DNA from: Providencia manganoxydans
GTDB lineage: Bacteria > Pseudomonadota > Gammaproteobacteria > Enterobacterales > Enterobacteriaceae
Length of the DNA stretch: 64,000 nt
Direction of reading: 5' to 3'
NCBI RefSeq assembly: GCF_016618195.1
Contig: NZ_CP067099.1
Coordinates: forward strand, 806,001-870,000
Shown here: positions 24,795-34,328 of the stretch, piece by piece
Numbering within the stretch: position 1 is the stretch's first letter
How the letters are laid out: the number at the start of each line of letters is the position of its first letter
The notes under the pieces: generated by a model
Told to the model about the DNA's origin: nothing
The model's database searches: none
What the model saw: the letters and a program-made list of their open reading frames with translations, nothing else
Program-made: the position numbers and the translations under genes

Positions 24795-25373
24795 ATGGAT
24801 GAATTGCGCATAGGCTTAGTTTCGGTCTCTGATCGTGCTTCTGGTGGAATTTATGAAGATAAAGGCATTCCGTCTTTAGAAGCTTGGTTGGCAAAAACGC
24901 TAACGACACCTTTTAGAATTGAAACTCGCCTGATCCCTGATGAGCAAATCATGATTGAGCAAACTCTTTGTGAACTGGTGGATGAATTCGCATGTCATTT
25001 AGTGTTAACAACGGGTGGAACGGGGCCTGCGCGTCGTGATGTTACACCGGATGCAACGCTTGCAATTGCAGATCGTGAAATGCCCGGGTTTGGTGAGCAA
25101 ATGCGTCAAATCAGTCTGAAATTTGTACCGACAGCGATTCTTTCTCGTCAAGTTGGTGCGATACGTAACCAAGCATTAATTTTGAACTTACCGGGGCAAC
25201 CAAAGGCGATCGCTGAGACGCTTGAAGGGTTAAAAGATGCTGAGGGAAATGTGATTGTTTCAGGTATTTTTGCCAGTGTACCTTACTGTATTCAATTACT
25301 GGATGGACCATATGTAGAAACCGACCCTACAGTTGTGAAGGCTTTTAGACCAAAATCGGCGATCCGTTCTTAA
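24795..25373 (+). CDS. mog: Molybdopterin adenylyltransferase Mog
   Basis: Adenylates molybdopterin to MPT-AMP, the step before molybdate insertion. The MoCF_biosynth fold is shown by RIGLVSVSDRASGG at the N-terminus and LTTGGTGPARRDVTPDAT near residue 75-92, the substrate-binding loop. LPGQPKAIAETL corresponds to the conserved late loop. Length 192 (E. coli 195). It is the talB-mog-satP order of E. coli. Confidence 0.95.
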   Translation: MDELRIGLVSVSDRASGGIYEDKGIPSLEAWLAKTLTTPFRIETRLIPDEQIMIEQTLCELVDEFACHLVLTTGGTGPARRDVTPDATLAIADREMPGFGEQMRQISLKFVPTAILSRQVGAIRNQALILNLPGQPKAIAETLEGLKDAEGNVIVSGIFASVPYCIQLLDGPYVETDPTVVKAFRPKSAIRS

Positions 25374-25402
25374 CGGTTAGCTTTTCAGCATAATGAATAT
25401 AT

Positions 25403-25433
25403 GTCAGGTGAGTTGATTGATATCTCACCTGAC
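25403..25433. terminator. Hairpin between mog and satP
   Basis: GTCAGGTGAG / CTCACCTGAC, 10-bp perfect stem with an 11-nt loop, between convergent genes. Confidence 0.65.
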
Positions 25434-25447
25434 TATATCAATCTAAA

Positions 25448-26014
25448 TTACCCACGCTGCCCAATTGGCAGAATGGTTTTGCCATATTGCTCATTCAAGA
25501 CTTCAGCCATGCCCAAGTAAAATGCACTAGCACCACAAATAATACCTTCGAAACCCGCAATCGTTAAAAGGGTTGTATTGCCAGTTAAATTACCGATCGC
25601 TAAAAGAGCAAACAGAACGGTTAAGCTACCAAATACAAATTGTAAGACAAAGTTAGCTTTAAATGTTCCAAGGAACATGAAAAATGTAAAAATTCCCCAA
25701 ATTAGCAAATAGATCCCTAAAAATGCAGGGTCAGTCGCTTCTGCCAAACCCATTGTTGGTAAAAATAATAACCCAACTAATGTCAGCCAAAACATACCGT
25801 ATGAACTAAATGCTGTTGCACCAAACGTATTTCCTTTCTTATATTCAATAAGTCCGGCAATCACCTGAGCAATACCACCATAAAAAATTCCCATGCTCAA
25901 AATAACTGATGAGAGAGGGAAAAAACCTGCGTTATGGATATTAAGCAGAATTGTTGTCATACCAAAGCCCAATAAACCAAGTGGGCCTGGATTCGCAATA
26001 GAGCTGGATTGCAT
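25448..26014 (-). CDS. satP: Succinate-acetate/proton symporter SatP
   Basis: Inner-membrane AceTr-family (GPR1/FUN34/YaaH) transporter for acetate and succinate. The family signature [14 protein letters not shown] is at residues 8-21, followed by six hydrophobic segments, including [15 protein letters not shown] and [19 protein letters not shown]. Length 188, as in E. coli. Convergent with mog and divergent from dnaK. Confidence 0.95.
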   Translation of the reverse strand: MQSSSIANPGPLGLLGFGMTTILLNIHNAGFFPLSSVILSMGIFYGGIAQVIAGLIEYKKGNTFGATAFSSYGMFWLTLVGLLFLPTMGLAEATDPAFLGIYLLIWGIFTFFMFLGTFKANFVLQFVFGSLTVLFALLAIGNLTGNTTLLTIAGFEGIICGASAFYLGMAEVLNEQYGKTILPIGQRG

Positions 26015-26172
26015 ATAACCTCTGGTGAAAAATATTAAAAATCAAATAGATATATAATTACTCTGCCGGTTGAATTTAGCAGGCGGCGAATCATACGCAG
26101 TTTTTATTGTTGAAACAATGATCGGAAGACAGGTTTTTTTGTAAAAAATACCAAATTTTTTTAAGTCATCCC

Positions 26173-26198
26173 CTTGATGAATGAATTTACGACCCCAT
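26173..26198 (+). promoter_or_regulatory. Sigma-32 heat-shock promoter of dnaK
   Basis: CTTGAT (26173-26178), 14-bp spacer, CCCCAT (26193-26198). This matches the RpoH consensus and nearly the E. coli dnaKp1 text. It lies about 150 bp before dnaK. Confidence 0.88.
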
Positions 26199-26351
26199 CT
26201 TTAATGCATCCCTCGTTATCAATCGCAATTATTGCCTAACGCAAAAAAAATTGAGGTCTGGAGTAAAAACTCCCTTGAAAATGAAATATTGAGCCTCATA
26301 TAGATTGATAACGAAATTGTATAGAAAAGAATTCCTTTGGAGGCGTTTTAG

Positions 26352-28265
26352 ATGGGTAAAATTATTGGTATCGACTTGGGTACAACTAACTCATGCGTTG
26401 CAATTATGGATGGCACTACTGCGCGTGTTCTAGAGAACAGCGAAGGTGATCGTACAACTCCTTCCATCATTGCGTACACACAAGATGGTGAAATTTTGGT
26501 CGGTCAGCCAGCAAAACGTCAGGCTGTGACCAACCCAGAAAATACACTATTTGCGATCAAACGTTTGATCGGCCGTCGTTTCCAAGACGAAGAAGTTCAG
26601 CGCGACGTTGCAATCATGCCATACAAAATTATTGCGGCAGATAACGGCGATGCTTGGTTAGATGTGAAAGGCCAAAAAATGGCACCACCGCAAGTTTCAG
26701 CTGAAGTTCTGAAAAAAATGAAGAAGACAGCGGAAGACTACTTGGGTGAACCAGTAACAGAAGCTGTTATTACTGTTCCAGCGTACTTTAACGATGCTCA
26801 GCGTCAAGCAACTAAAGATGCGGGTCGTATCGCTGGTCTAGATGTTAAACGTATCATTAACGAACCAACAGCAGCAGCATTGGCTTATGGTTTAGATAAA
26901 GAAGTTGGTAACCGTACTATTGCGGTATACGACTTAGGTGGTGGTACATTTGACTTATCAATCATCGAAATTGATGAAGTTGACGGTGAAAAAACCTATG
27001 AAGTTCTAGCAACCAATGGTGATACTCACTTAGGTGGTGAAGACTTCGATAACCGTTTGATCAACTATTTAGTCGAAGAGTTTAAGAAAGAGCAAGGCGT
27101 TGATCTGCGTAACGATCCGCTGGCGATGCAACGTCTGAAAGAAGCGGCTGAGAAAGCGAAAATCGAGCTTTCTTCTGCTCAACAAACAGATGTAAACCTG
27201 CCGTATATCACTGCGGATGCAACAGGTCCTAAACATATGAATATTAAAGTGACTCGCGCTAAATTAGAGTCACTGGTAGAAGATTTAGTTAAACGCACAA
27301 TGGAACCAGTTAAAGTTGCTCTGCAAGATGCTGGCCTGAGTGTTAACGACATCAATGACGTGATCTTAGTTGGTGGTCAAATCCGTATGCCAATGGTGCA
27401 AAAAGCGGTTTCTGACTTCTTTGGTAAAGAACCACGTAAAGATGTTAACCCAGATGAAGCGGTTGCGATTGGTGCAGCAGTTCAAGGTGGTGTATTAGCA
27501 GGTGATGTTAAAGACGTACTGTTACTTGATGTAACGCCACTGTCTTTAGGTATCGAAACAATGGGCGGCGTGATGACTTCGTTAATCGCGAAGAACACCA
27601 CCATCCCAACTAAACACAGCCAAGTGTTCTCTACTGCGGAAGATAACCAATCAGCAGTAACGATCCATGTTCTGCAAGGTGAGCGTAAGCGTTCAAGCGA
27701 TAACAAATCACTGGGTCAATTTAACTTAGATGGTATTCAACCGGCTCCGCGTGGTATGCCACAAATCGAAGTTACTTTTGACATCGATGCGGATGGTATC
27801 CTCCACGTTTCTGCGAAAGACAAAAACAGTGGTCGCGAGCAAAAAATTACCATCAAGGCTTCTTCTGGTTTGAACGATGAAGAAATCGAAAAAATGGTAC
27901 GTGACGCGGAAGCGAACGCAGAAGCGGACCGTAAATTCGAAGAGTTAGTACAGGTTCGTAACCAAGCAGACCAACTGATACATGGTACTCGTAAACAAAT
28001 CGAAGAAGCAGGCGATAAACTGCCAGCTGAAGATAAAGCAAACATCGAAAAAGCAACATCTGAGCTAGAAGCTGCAAGCAAAGGCGAAGATAAAGCGGAT
28101 ATTGAAGCGAAAATCCAAGCATTAGTTGCAGCTTCAGAAAAACTTCTAGAAATGGCACAGCAGCAAGCACAAGCTGGTGCAGCAGGTGCTGGGGCAGAAG
28201 CGAAGAAAGATGACGATGTTGTTGACGCTGAGTTCGAAGAAGTTAACGATAAAGACAAAAAATAA
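26352..28265 (+). CDS. dnaK: Chaperone DnaK (Hsp70)
   Basis: ATP-dependent chaperone for folding, disaggregation and control of sigma-32. The nucleotide-binding domain (1-385) has [30 protein letters not shown] and [12 protein letters not shown]. The linker [19 protein letters not shown] leads into the substrate-binding domain, and a helical lid and acidic tail ([14 protein letters not shown]) end the protein. Note QIRMP where many homologues have QTRMP. Length 637 (E. coli 638). It is followed by dnaJ after 110 bp, with an intercistronic hairpin, under an upstream sigma-32 promoter. Confidence 0.98.
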   Translation: MGKIIGIDLGTTNSCVAIMDGTTARVLENSEGDRTTPSIIAYTQDGEILVGQPAKRQAVTNPENTLFAIKRLIGRRFQDEEVQRDVAIMPYKIIAADNGDAWLDVKGQKMAPPQVSAEVLKKMKKTAEDYLGEPVTEAVITVPAYFNDAQRQATKDAGRIAGLDVKRIINEPTAAALAYGLDKEVGNRTIAVYDLGGGTFDLSIIEIDEVDGEKTYEVLATNGDTHLGGEDFDNRLINYLVEEFKKEQGVDLRNDPLAMQRLKEAAEKAKIELSSAQQTDVNLPYITADATGPKHMNIKVTRAKLESLVEDLVKRTMEPVKVALQDAGLSVNDINDVILVGGQIRMPMVQKAVSDFFGKEPRKDVNPDEAVAIGAAVQGGVLAGDVKDVLLLDVTPLSLGIETMGGVMTSLIAKNTTIPTKHSQVFSTAEDNQSAVTIHVLQGERKRSSDNKSLGQFNLDGIQPAPRGMPQIEVTFDIDADGILHVSAKDKNSGREQKITIKASSGLNDEEIEKMVRDAEANAEADRKFEELVQVRNQADQLIHGTRKQIEEAGDKLPAEDKANIEKATSELEAASKGEDKADIEAKIQALVAASEKLLEMAQQQAQAGAAGAGAEAKKDDDVVDAEFEEVNDKDKK

Positions 28266-28321
28266 TGCCCTTAGCGGGCGCAGTGACCTTGCTAATGGTT
28301 ATTAATGGTTACTGATACCGA

Positions 28322-28353
28322 ACACGGGCGTCGAGGAAACTCTACGCCCGTGT
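28322..28353 (+). promoter_or_regulatory. dnaK-dnaJ intercistronic hairpin
   Basis: ACACGGGCGT / ACGCCCGTGT, 10-bp perfect stem with a 12-nt loop, no T tract. Position fits partial attenuation or mRNA stabilisation that yields more DnaK than DnaJ. Confidence 0.6.
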
Positions 28354-28375
28354 CGGCATGTTAAGGGTAAAATAA

Positions 28376-29515
28376 ATGGCGAAAAGAGATTTTTATGAGG
28401 TATTAGGCCTCGAAAAAAATGCTTCTGATAAAGACATCAAGCGAGCATACAAGCGCTTAGCGATGAAATATCATCCTGATCGTAATCAGGAAAACAAAGA
28501 AGAATCGGAATCAAAGTTTAAAGAAATAAAAGAAGCTTACGAAGTGCTATCTGACGAGCAAAAGCGTGCCGCATATGATCAATATGGCCACGCTGCGTTT
28601 GAGCAAGGTGGTATGGGCGGCGGCGGCGGCTTTGGTGGCGGTGCTGACTTTAGCGATATCTTTGGTGACGTCTTCGGTGATATTTTTGGAGGCGGCCGTA
28701 GACAACAGCGCCCAAGCCGTGGTTCTGATCTACAGTACAACATGGAGTTGACTCTTGAAGAGGCTGTCCGTGGAGTGACCAAAGAGATCCGTATCCCAAC
28801 TTTGGAAAGCTGCGATGTCTGCCATGGCAGTGGTGCGAAACCTGGAACGAGTGCGGACACTTGCCCAACCTGTCATGGTATGGGACAGGTGCATATGCGT
28901 CAGGGGTTCTTCTCGGTTCAACAACCATGCCCAACCTGTCATGGCCGTGGTAAAGTGATTAAAGACCCATGCAACAAATGTCATGGACATGGTCGTGTTG
29001 AACGTTATAAAACATTGTCAGTTAAAATCCCTGCTGGGGTTGATACTGGTGATCGCGTTCGTTTATCAGGCGAAGGTGAAGCAGGTGAGAATGGCGCGCC
29101 AGCGGGTGATCTGTTTGTTCAAGTCCACGTGTTGCCACATAATATTTTTGAGCGTGATGGTAACAACTTACATTGCGAAGTCCCTATCAACTTTGCAATT
29201 GCAGCATTGGGCGGTGAAATTGAAGTCCCAACCCTCGATGGTCGCGTGAAACTGAAGATCCCAGCAGAAACTCAAACAGGTAAAGTTTTCCGTATGAAAG
29301 GAAAAGGTGTGAAATCTGTTCGAGGTGGATTGCAAGGTGATTTGATGTGCCACATTGTGGTTGAAACACCCGTTAAGCTTAATGAGAAACAAAAAGAATT
29401 GCTCAAAGAGTTCGGTGAATCATTGGGTGGTACTAGTGGTGAAAAAAATAGTCCACGTTCAAAACGCTTTTTAGATGGCGTGAAGAAATTCTTTGATGAC
29501 CTGACTAACAAATAA
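28376..29515 (+). CDS. dnaJ: Co-chaperone DnaJ (Hsp40)
   Basis: Stimulates DnaK ATPase and delivers unfolded clients. The J domain at residues 1-70 has KYHPDRN, with the essential His-Pro-Asp. A Gly/Phe-rich segment follows (about 77-105). The zinc-binding domain has four CxxCxGxG repeats ([32 protein letters not shown]), and the C-terminal peptide-binding domain follows. Length 379 (E. coli 376). It is the second gene of the dnaK operon. Confidence 0.98.
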   Translation: MAKRDFYEVLGLEKNASDKDIKRAYKRLAMKYHPDRNQENKEESESKFKEIKEAYEVLSDEQKRAAYDQYGHAAFEQGGMGGGGGFGGGADFSDIFGDVFGDIFGGGRRQQRPSRGSDLQYNMELTLEEAVRGVTKEIRIPTLESCDVCHGSGAKPGTSADTCPTCHGMGQVHMRQGFFSVQQPCPTCHGRGKVIKDPCNKCHGHGRVERYKTLSVKIPAGVDTGDRVRLSGEGEAGENGAPAGDLFVQVHVLPHNIFERDGNNLHCEVPINFAIAALGGEIEVPTLDGRVKLKIPAETQTGKVFRMKGKGVKSVRGGLQGDLMCHIVVETPVKLNEKQKELLKEFGESLGGTSGEKNSPRSKRFLDGVKKFFDDLTNK

Positions 29516-29546
29516 TAATTATATTATTACTTCTTCATTATTTTAA

Positions 29547-29576
29547 AACACTCGCTTTTGCGGGTGTTTTTTTATC
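29547..29576 (+). terminator. dnaKJ terminator
   Basis: AACACTCGC / GCGGGTGTT (one G-T pair), 4-nt loop, then seven more Ts. Confidence 0.88.
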
Positions 29577-30054
29577 CGCTAAGCTTGATGAAGAGTCTTT
29601 CTGCTTAAAAGACACCGCTGATCGTGATGAATATTAGGCTAAATTAACCTATCACTCTTATCCATAGCGCATTTTGTGAAGCGATTGCTATTTTGTCTGT
29701 TATTTATTGCAAAAGATGCACAGAGCTTCGAGCACGAACGTAAATAAATCACCAATATTCACAACGTTGCAGACGAAAATTGAGCGAGGGTTTAAGCTTA
29801 TATAACTTGTTTTAATAAGTGAAAAGGCAATAGCGTAAACCTGAGTGTTTGATTTCGGAGTTCTTCAATATGAAAAAGGGTGAGCAAATTCAAATTAATT
29901 TGTCTATATTAAAATTTAACGATTATTTAGCATATTTAGTGAGCTATTTCTCTAAATATTCGTTAAATCCGAATGATAATGGATAAATAAACGATTTTTT
30001 ACGAATCAATGATTAGCATAGTATTAACACTCTGTTTATTTTGAGGTTAAACAT
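29577..30054. other. dnaJ-nhaA intergenic region
   Basis: Nearly 480 bp without an ORF. It should hold the Na+/NhaR-responsive nhaA promoter, but I cannot identify the sites by eye. The last 150 bp are notably AT-rich. Confidence 0.4.
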
Positions 30055-31227
30055 ATGACAGCAATCATCCGTAAATTTTTAAGGTTAGAAGCAGCAGGAG
30101 GGCTACTCCTGATCATTGCTGCCATAGTCGCATTAATTATGGCAAATTCGCCATTTCAGGGGCTATATCAGCAGTTTTTAGATATTCCAATCGCCGTTAA
30201 AATTTCATCATTAGAACTCGATAAGCCATTAATTTTATGGATTAATGATTTTTTGATGGCCATTTTCTTTCTTGTTGTTGGTCTTGAAGTTAAGCGTGAG
30301 CTACTTGAAGGATCATTAGCAGGTAAAGATAAAGCTATTTTCCCAGCCATTGCAGCTTTAGGCGGAATGTTAGCACCAGCTCTGATTTATTTATTATTTA
30401 ATGGAGCAGATGAGGTTACTCGTCAAGGTTGGGCAATACCCGCCGCAACAGATATCGCTTTTGCATTAGGGGTGATGGCGTTATTAGGTAAGCGTGTACC
30501 GACGGAATTAAAGGTATTTTTATTGGCGCTTGCCATTATTGATGATCTTGGTGTTATTGTCATCATTGCATTTTTCTATACTAATTCACTGTCTATGGTT
30601 GCGCTGGGCTTAGCGGCTTTATGTGTAGCGATATTGATTATGATGAATTGGCGGCGAGTTGAAAATACCGCAGCTTATTTAGTTATCGGGCTAATTTTGT
30701 GGGTATGTATACTCAAATCAGGGGTTCATGCGACGTTAGCCGGTGTTATTGTTGGCTTCTTGATCCCACTTCGTGGCACCAATAATACTAAGCCATCAGA
30801 AGAGTTAGAACATGTATTGCATCCATGGGTTGCCTATATGATTTTACCAATATTTGCTTTTGCAAATTCAGGGGTTCAATTAAATGGTGTGACACTAGAT
30901 GGTTTGATGAGCACATTACCTTTAGGTGTTGCCGCAGGATTATTATTTGGTAAACCACTAGGGATCTTTCTATTTAGTTGGGTTTCGGTAAAACTTGGTT
31001 TTGCCAAATTACCGGAGTCAATTAATTTGAAGCAGGTATTCGCTGTATCTGTCTTATGTGGAATCGGTTTTACTATGTCTATTTTCATCACTGGTCTTGC
31101 TTTTGATGGGCTGGATGAAAGCTACAGTACCTATTCACGGCTGGGTATTTTGATAGGTTCGACACTTGCCGCATTTTTAGGTTATTTTTTGTTAAAGGTA
31201 GTGTTACCGAAAGGTCAACAAAAATAG
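30055..31227 (+). CDS. nhaA: Na+/H+ antiporter NhaA
   Basis: Inner-membrane antiporter exchanging 2 H+ for 1 Na+, with a role in salt and alkaline pH tolerance. About twelve hydrophobic segments are present. The ion-binding aspartate pair is in [17 protein letters not shown] (about residues 161-177), and [17 protein letters not shown] and [12 protein letters not shown] are conserved blocks. Length 390 (E. coli 388). nhaR follows downstream, as in E. coli, here separated by a terminator and an ERIC element, so the two are probably transcribed separately. Confidence 0.97.
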   Translation: MTAIIRKFLRLEAAGGLLLIIAAIVALIMANSPFQGLYQQFLDIPIAVKISSLELDKPLILWINDFLMAIFFLVVGLEVKRELLEGSLAGKDKAIFPAIAALGGMLAPALIYLLFNGADEVTRQGWAIPAATDIAFALGVMALLGKRVPTELKVFLLALAIIDDLGVIVIIAFFYTNSLSMVALGLAALCVAILIMMNWRRVENTAAYLVIGLILWVCILKSGVHATLAGVIVGFLIPLRGTNNTKPSEELEHVLHPWVAYMILPIFAFANSGVQLNGVTLDGLMSTLPLGVAAGLLFGKPLGIFLFSWVSVKLGFAKLPESINLKQVFAVSVLCGIGFTMSIFITGLAFDGLDESYSTYSRLGILIGSTLAAFLGYFLLKVVLPKGQQK

Positions 31228-31294
31228 TGATTGTCTGAATTCCAATAATTTTAGAAATAAATAGTAAGAATTTCCGAGTTAATCCATTATGATG

Positions 31295-31333
31295 TACCCG
31301 CAGTATTCACTTTTTGTGCTGCGGGTATTTTTA
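31295..31333 (+). terminator. nhaA terminator
   Basis: TACCCGCAG / CTGCGGGTA, 9-bp stem with a 15-nt loop, then TTTTTAT. Confidence 0.8.
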
Positions 31334-31358
31334 TAATAGCTCCTGAAAAAGGGCATGT

Positions 31359-31489
31359 AGACTCTAAATAATTCGAGATGCAGGTAGGCGATCATCGAAG
31401 ACAGGTGGAGTGCATAGAGAAACACTGTGACCCATAAAGCGATTATGTCTTAACGAAAATCCCCGCATCTTGAAGGCATGATGAGTATA
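31359..31489 (-). repeat. ERIC-type element (about 131 bp)
   Basis: Begins GACTCTAAATAATTCGAGAT and ends GCATCTTGAAGGCATGATGAGTATA with the last base at 31489 (ends well conserved, centre diverged). It lies between nhaA and nhaR. Confidence 0.7.
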
Positions 31490-31535
31490 GAACCAATATG
31501 GTCAGGCGACTATTGGTGGTATGGAAGGAAATGAT

Positions 31536-32459
31536 ATGCGGGTTTCACATCTTAATTTTAACCATCTTTATTATTTTTGGCATGTATGTAAAGAGGGTTC
31601 AGTGGTTGGGGCCGCTGATGCGTTGTATTTAACGCCTCAGACTATCACAGGGCAAATAAAAGCATTAGAAGAGCGGTTAGGCGGTAAACTATTTAAGCGG
31701 CAAGGGCGTGGTTTAGTGCCGTCTGAGCTTGGGCAGCTTATTTTTCGCTATGCTGATAAAATGTTTATGCTTAGCCAAGAGATGCTTGATATTGTCAACT
31801 ATAGCCGAGAATCGAACTTGTTGTTTGATGTCGGGGTTGCTGACGCGTTATCAAAACAGCTGGTGAGCCGAGTATTAGAAACGGCGGTGGTTGAGCATGA
31901 GCAGATCCACTTACGCTGCTTCGAATCTACTCATGAGATGTTGCTTGAGCAATTAAGTCAGCACAAGCTTGATATGATCCTATCTGATTGTCCTGTGGAT
32001 TCATCACAACAAGAAGGTTTGTTTTCTGTGAAGCTAGGCGAATGTAGTATGAGTTTCTTTTGTCGTCAACCGGTGCCTAAGAAGCCATTCCCTGAGTGTT
32101 TAGAAGAGCGTCGCTTGTTAATACCCGGTCGTCGTTCTATGTTAGGTCGCCACTTACTCACGTGGATCCGTAATAAAAACTTGGAAGTTGAAGTTCTCGG
32201 CGAATTTGATGATGCCGCTTTAATGAAAGCGTTTGGTGTGTCTCATAATGCCATATTTGTGGCGCCTTCATTATATGCAGCAGATATTTTGGCTGGAGAA
32301 GACGTGATCGAATTAGGACGGCTCGATAGCGTGAAAGAAGAGTATTTTGTTATTTTTGCTGAACGTATGATACAGCATCCTGCTGTTCAGCGTGTCTGTA
32401 ATAAAGATTTTTCAAATCTATTCTCAACACCCTTTGATAAGCTTGAGAAAAAAGTTTAA
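31536..32459 (+). CDS. nhaR: LysR-family activator NhaR
   Basis: Sodium-responsive activator of nhaA. The winged helix-turn-helix at residues about 8-65 reads [17 protein letters not shown] and [20 protein letters not shown], which is near identical to E. coli, and a periplasmic-binding-like effector domain follows. I place the start at ATG 31536, which follows GGAAGGAA, rather than the ATG at 31521 that overlaps this ribosome site. Length 307 (E. coli 301). Confidence 0.95.
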   Translation: MRVSHLNFNHLYYFWHVCKEGSVVGAADALYLTPQTITGQIKALEERLGGKLFKRQGRGLVPSELGQLIFRYADKMFMLSQEMLDIVNYSRESNLLFDVGVADALSKQLVSRVLETAVVEHEQIHLRCFESTHEMLLEQLSQHKLDMILSDCPVDSSQQEGLFSVKLGECSMSFFCRQPVPKKPFPECLEERRLLIPGRRSMLGRHLLTWIRNKNLEVEVLGEFDDAALMKAFGVSHNAIFVAPSLYAADILAGEDVIELGRLDSVKEEYFVIFAERMIQHPAVQRVCNKDFSNLFSTPFDKLEKKV

Positions 32460-32467
32460 CAGACAAA

Positions 32468-32493
32468 AAAACCGGCAAGAGCCGGTTTTTTTA
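32468..32493. terminator. Bidirectional terminator nhaR/rpsT
   Basis: ACCGGC / GCCGGT core stem extended by A and T runs on both sides, loop AAGA. Works for both convergent genes. Confidence 0.88.
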
Positions 32494-32511
32494 GCTAATC
32501 AAGAAGCAAAA

Positions 32512-32772
32512 TTACATTGCTTTGATTTGAGCAACTAAGTTAGCTTTATGACGAGCTGCTTTATTTTTGTGGATCAGGCCTTTAGTGGCGTGACGATCAA
32601 CAATAGGCTGCATGTCATTGAATGCTTTCTGAGCCGCTTCTTTATCGCCAGCAGCGATAGCAAGGTAAACTTTCTTGATAAAAGTACGCACCATAGAACG
32701 ACGGCTAGCGTTGTGCTGACGACGTTTCTCAGATTGTATAGCGCGTTTCTTAGCTGATTTGATATTAGCCAA
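32512..32772 (-). CDS. rpsT: 30S ribosomal protein S20
   Basis: Binds 16S rRNA and helps assemble the 30S body. The protein is short, basic and helical, as expected ([17 protein letters not shown], then [12 protein letters not shown]). Length 86, near the 87 of E. coli. The start codon is TTG, preceded by GGGAGTTGGACC on the coding strand. E. coli rpsT also uses UUG, which takes part in translational autoregulation by S20, so this is likely a conserved control feature. Confidence 0.97.
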   Translation of the reverse strand: MANIKSAKKRAIQSEKRRQHNASRRSMVRTFIKKVYLAIAAGDKEAAQKAFNDMQPIVDRHATKGLIHKNKAARHKANLVAQIKAM

Positions 32773-33361
32773 GGTCCAACTCCCAAATGTATTCTATTGA
32801 GGACAATTCAAAGGTCGAGGAATATGCCCTTTCGGCCTTCATTTGTCAATGGATTTGTGCAAATAAACGTCGTGTACTTCGACGTAAGTGCGTTTGTGAA
32901 TGGTGCAAGATTCTATCAGCAAATGCTAGAGGAATACAGATCTTCGCACGAAAAAAAGCGTAATTGATGCTAGATAATAAAAAATTTTTTAGTCGAGAAA
33001 ATTTTTAAGATAGTGAATAGGGGGGTGAGTATGAATATCGAACAATAGTTGTTTGATTATTGGTCATTGATTACAATGAGTTGCACTTGTAGCTGTGAAA
33101 GTCAGAAAATTTTACGATTTTTCGAGACCTCAGCGCAAATTTGTTGTATTGATAATCCATTGGTTATCCCTATATTTTGATCTTTTTATTTGCGGTGGGT
33201 AATTTGCAACCATCCTCTAGGTGTAGAGTCGTAAGAAATTGACTCTATAATGGGTGTGATGATCAAAAAATGGTGATTAAATGAAACCTTTTACGAACTT
33301 GGGTTAACCTTAAGCGTCGTACAAGGTATAATCCAGCTATTTCCTCGGTATTGAGCCTGTT
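32773..33361. other. rpsT-ribF divergent region
   Basis: About 590 bp with no convincing ORF or ERIC copy. It carries the promoters of rpsT (-) and ribF (+). A TATAAT lies at 33246-33251, but with a poor -35. Confidence 0.45.
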
Positions 33362-34300
33362 ATGGAGCTAATTCGCGGTATACAGAATATCCGGGCGTAC
33401 CATCATGGTTGCGTACTGACTATTGGTAATTTTGACGGTGTCCACCGTGGACATCAGGTTTTACTTCAAAATTTAAAACTGAAGGGTGAGCAGTTGGGAT
33501 TACCCACTGTCGTGATGATTTTTGAGCCTCAGCCACTTGAGTTTTTTATTGGTGATAAAGCGCCAGCTCGTTTGACTCGCTTGCGGGACAAAGTGAAATA
33601 CTTAGCAGACAGTGGTATTGATTACCTTCTTTGTGTTGAGTTTAACCAACATTTTGCCTCACTGACGCCGTCTGAGTTTGTGGCTGATTTACTGGTTGAA
33701 AAATTGGGTGTGAAATATCTCGCTATTGGCGATGATTTCCGTTTTGGCAAAAATCGCATGGGGGACTTTGCGTTCCTTCAGCAAGCAGGAAGTCAGTACG
33801 GCTTCGAAGTCGCGGATACAGAAAGTTTTTGTGATTCAGGATTGCGTATTAGCAGTACAGCGATCCGCAAAGCAATACAAGATAATGATCTAGTATTAGC
33901 AGAAACATTATTAGGTCATCCATATCGTATTAGTGGGCGTGTGGTTCATGGTAACCAACTTGGTCGTACCATTGGTTTTCCGACTGCAAACCTGCCATTA
34001 AAACGATTGGTCACCCCTGTTATGGGTGTGTATGCTGTAGAAGTACATGGTTTAGGAGATAAACCCTTGCCCGGTGTGGCCAATATTGGTACGAGGCCAA
34101 CGGTTTCTGGAAAAGGGCAACAATTAGAAGTCCATCTAATTGATACTACTATGGATTTATATGGACGTCATATTGATGTCGTATTACGTAAAAAAATACG
34201 TGATGAACAGCGATTTGCTTCATTAGATGCCCTGAAGGAGCAAATAGCTAAAGATGTGATTACAGCTAGGGATTACTTAGCTGCAACAGGTGTCAGATAA
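33362..34300 (+). CDS. ribF: Bifunctional riboflavin kinase / FAD synthetase
   Basis: Converts riboflavin to FMN and then FAD. The N-terminal adenylyltransferase domain has LTIGNFDGVHRGHQVLL (about 20-36), the nucleotidyl-transferase HxGH-like site, and DDFRFGKNRMGDF. The C-terminal kinase domain (about 185-305) has GRTIGFPTANLPL and VYAVEV...GVANIGTRPTV. Length 312 (E. coli 313). It heads the ribF-ileS-lspA-fkpB-ispH cluster, with 28 bp to ileS. Confidence 0.97.
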   Translation: MELIRGIQNIRAYHHGCVLTIGNFDGVHRGHQVLLQNLKLKGEQLGLPTVVMIFEPQPLEFFIGDKAPARLTRLRDKVKYLADSGIDYLLCVEFNQHFASLTPSEFVADLLVEKLGVKYLAIGDDFRFGKNRMGDFAFLQQAGSQYGFEVADTESFCDSGLRISSTAIRKAIQDNDLVLAETLLGHPYRISGRVVHGNQLGRTIGFPTANLPLKRLVTPVMGVYAVEVHGLGDKPLPGVANIGTRPTVSGKGQQLEVHLIDTTMDLYGRHIDVVLRKKIRDEQRFASLDALKEQIAKDVITARDYLAATGVR

Positions 34301-34328
34301 TTTAGCGGAAAAATGGAACTGAGAATCG

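Noticed and set aside
27737..28258. Long antisense ORF (173 codons) on the - strand within dnaK
   Set aside because: Shadow of a highly biased coding frame; Ser/Ala-rich low complexity with no start signal.
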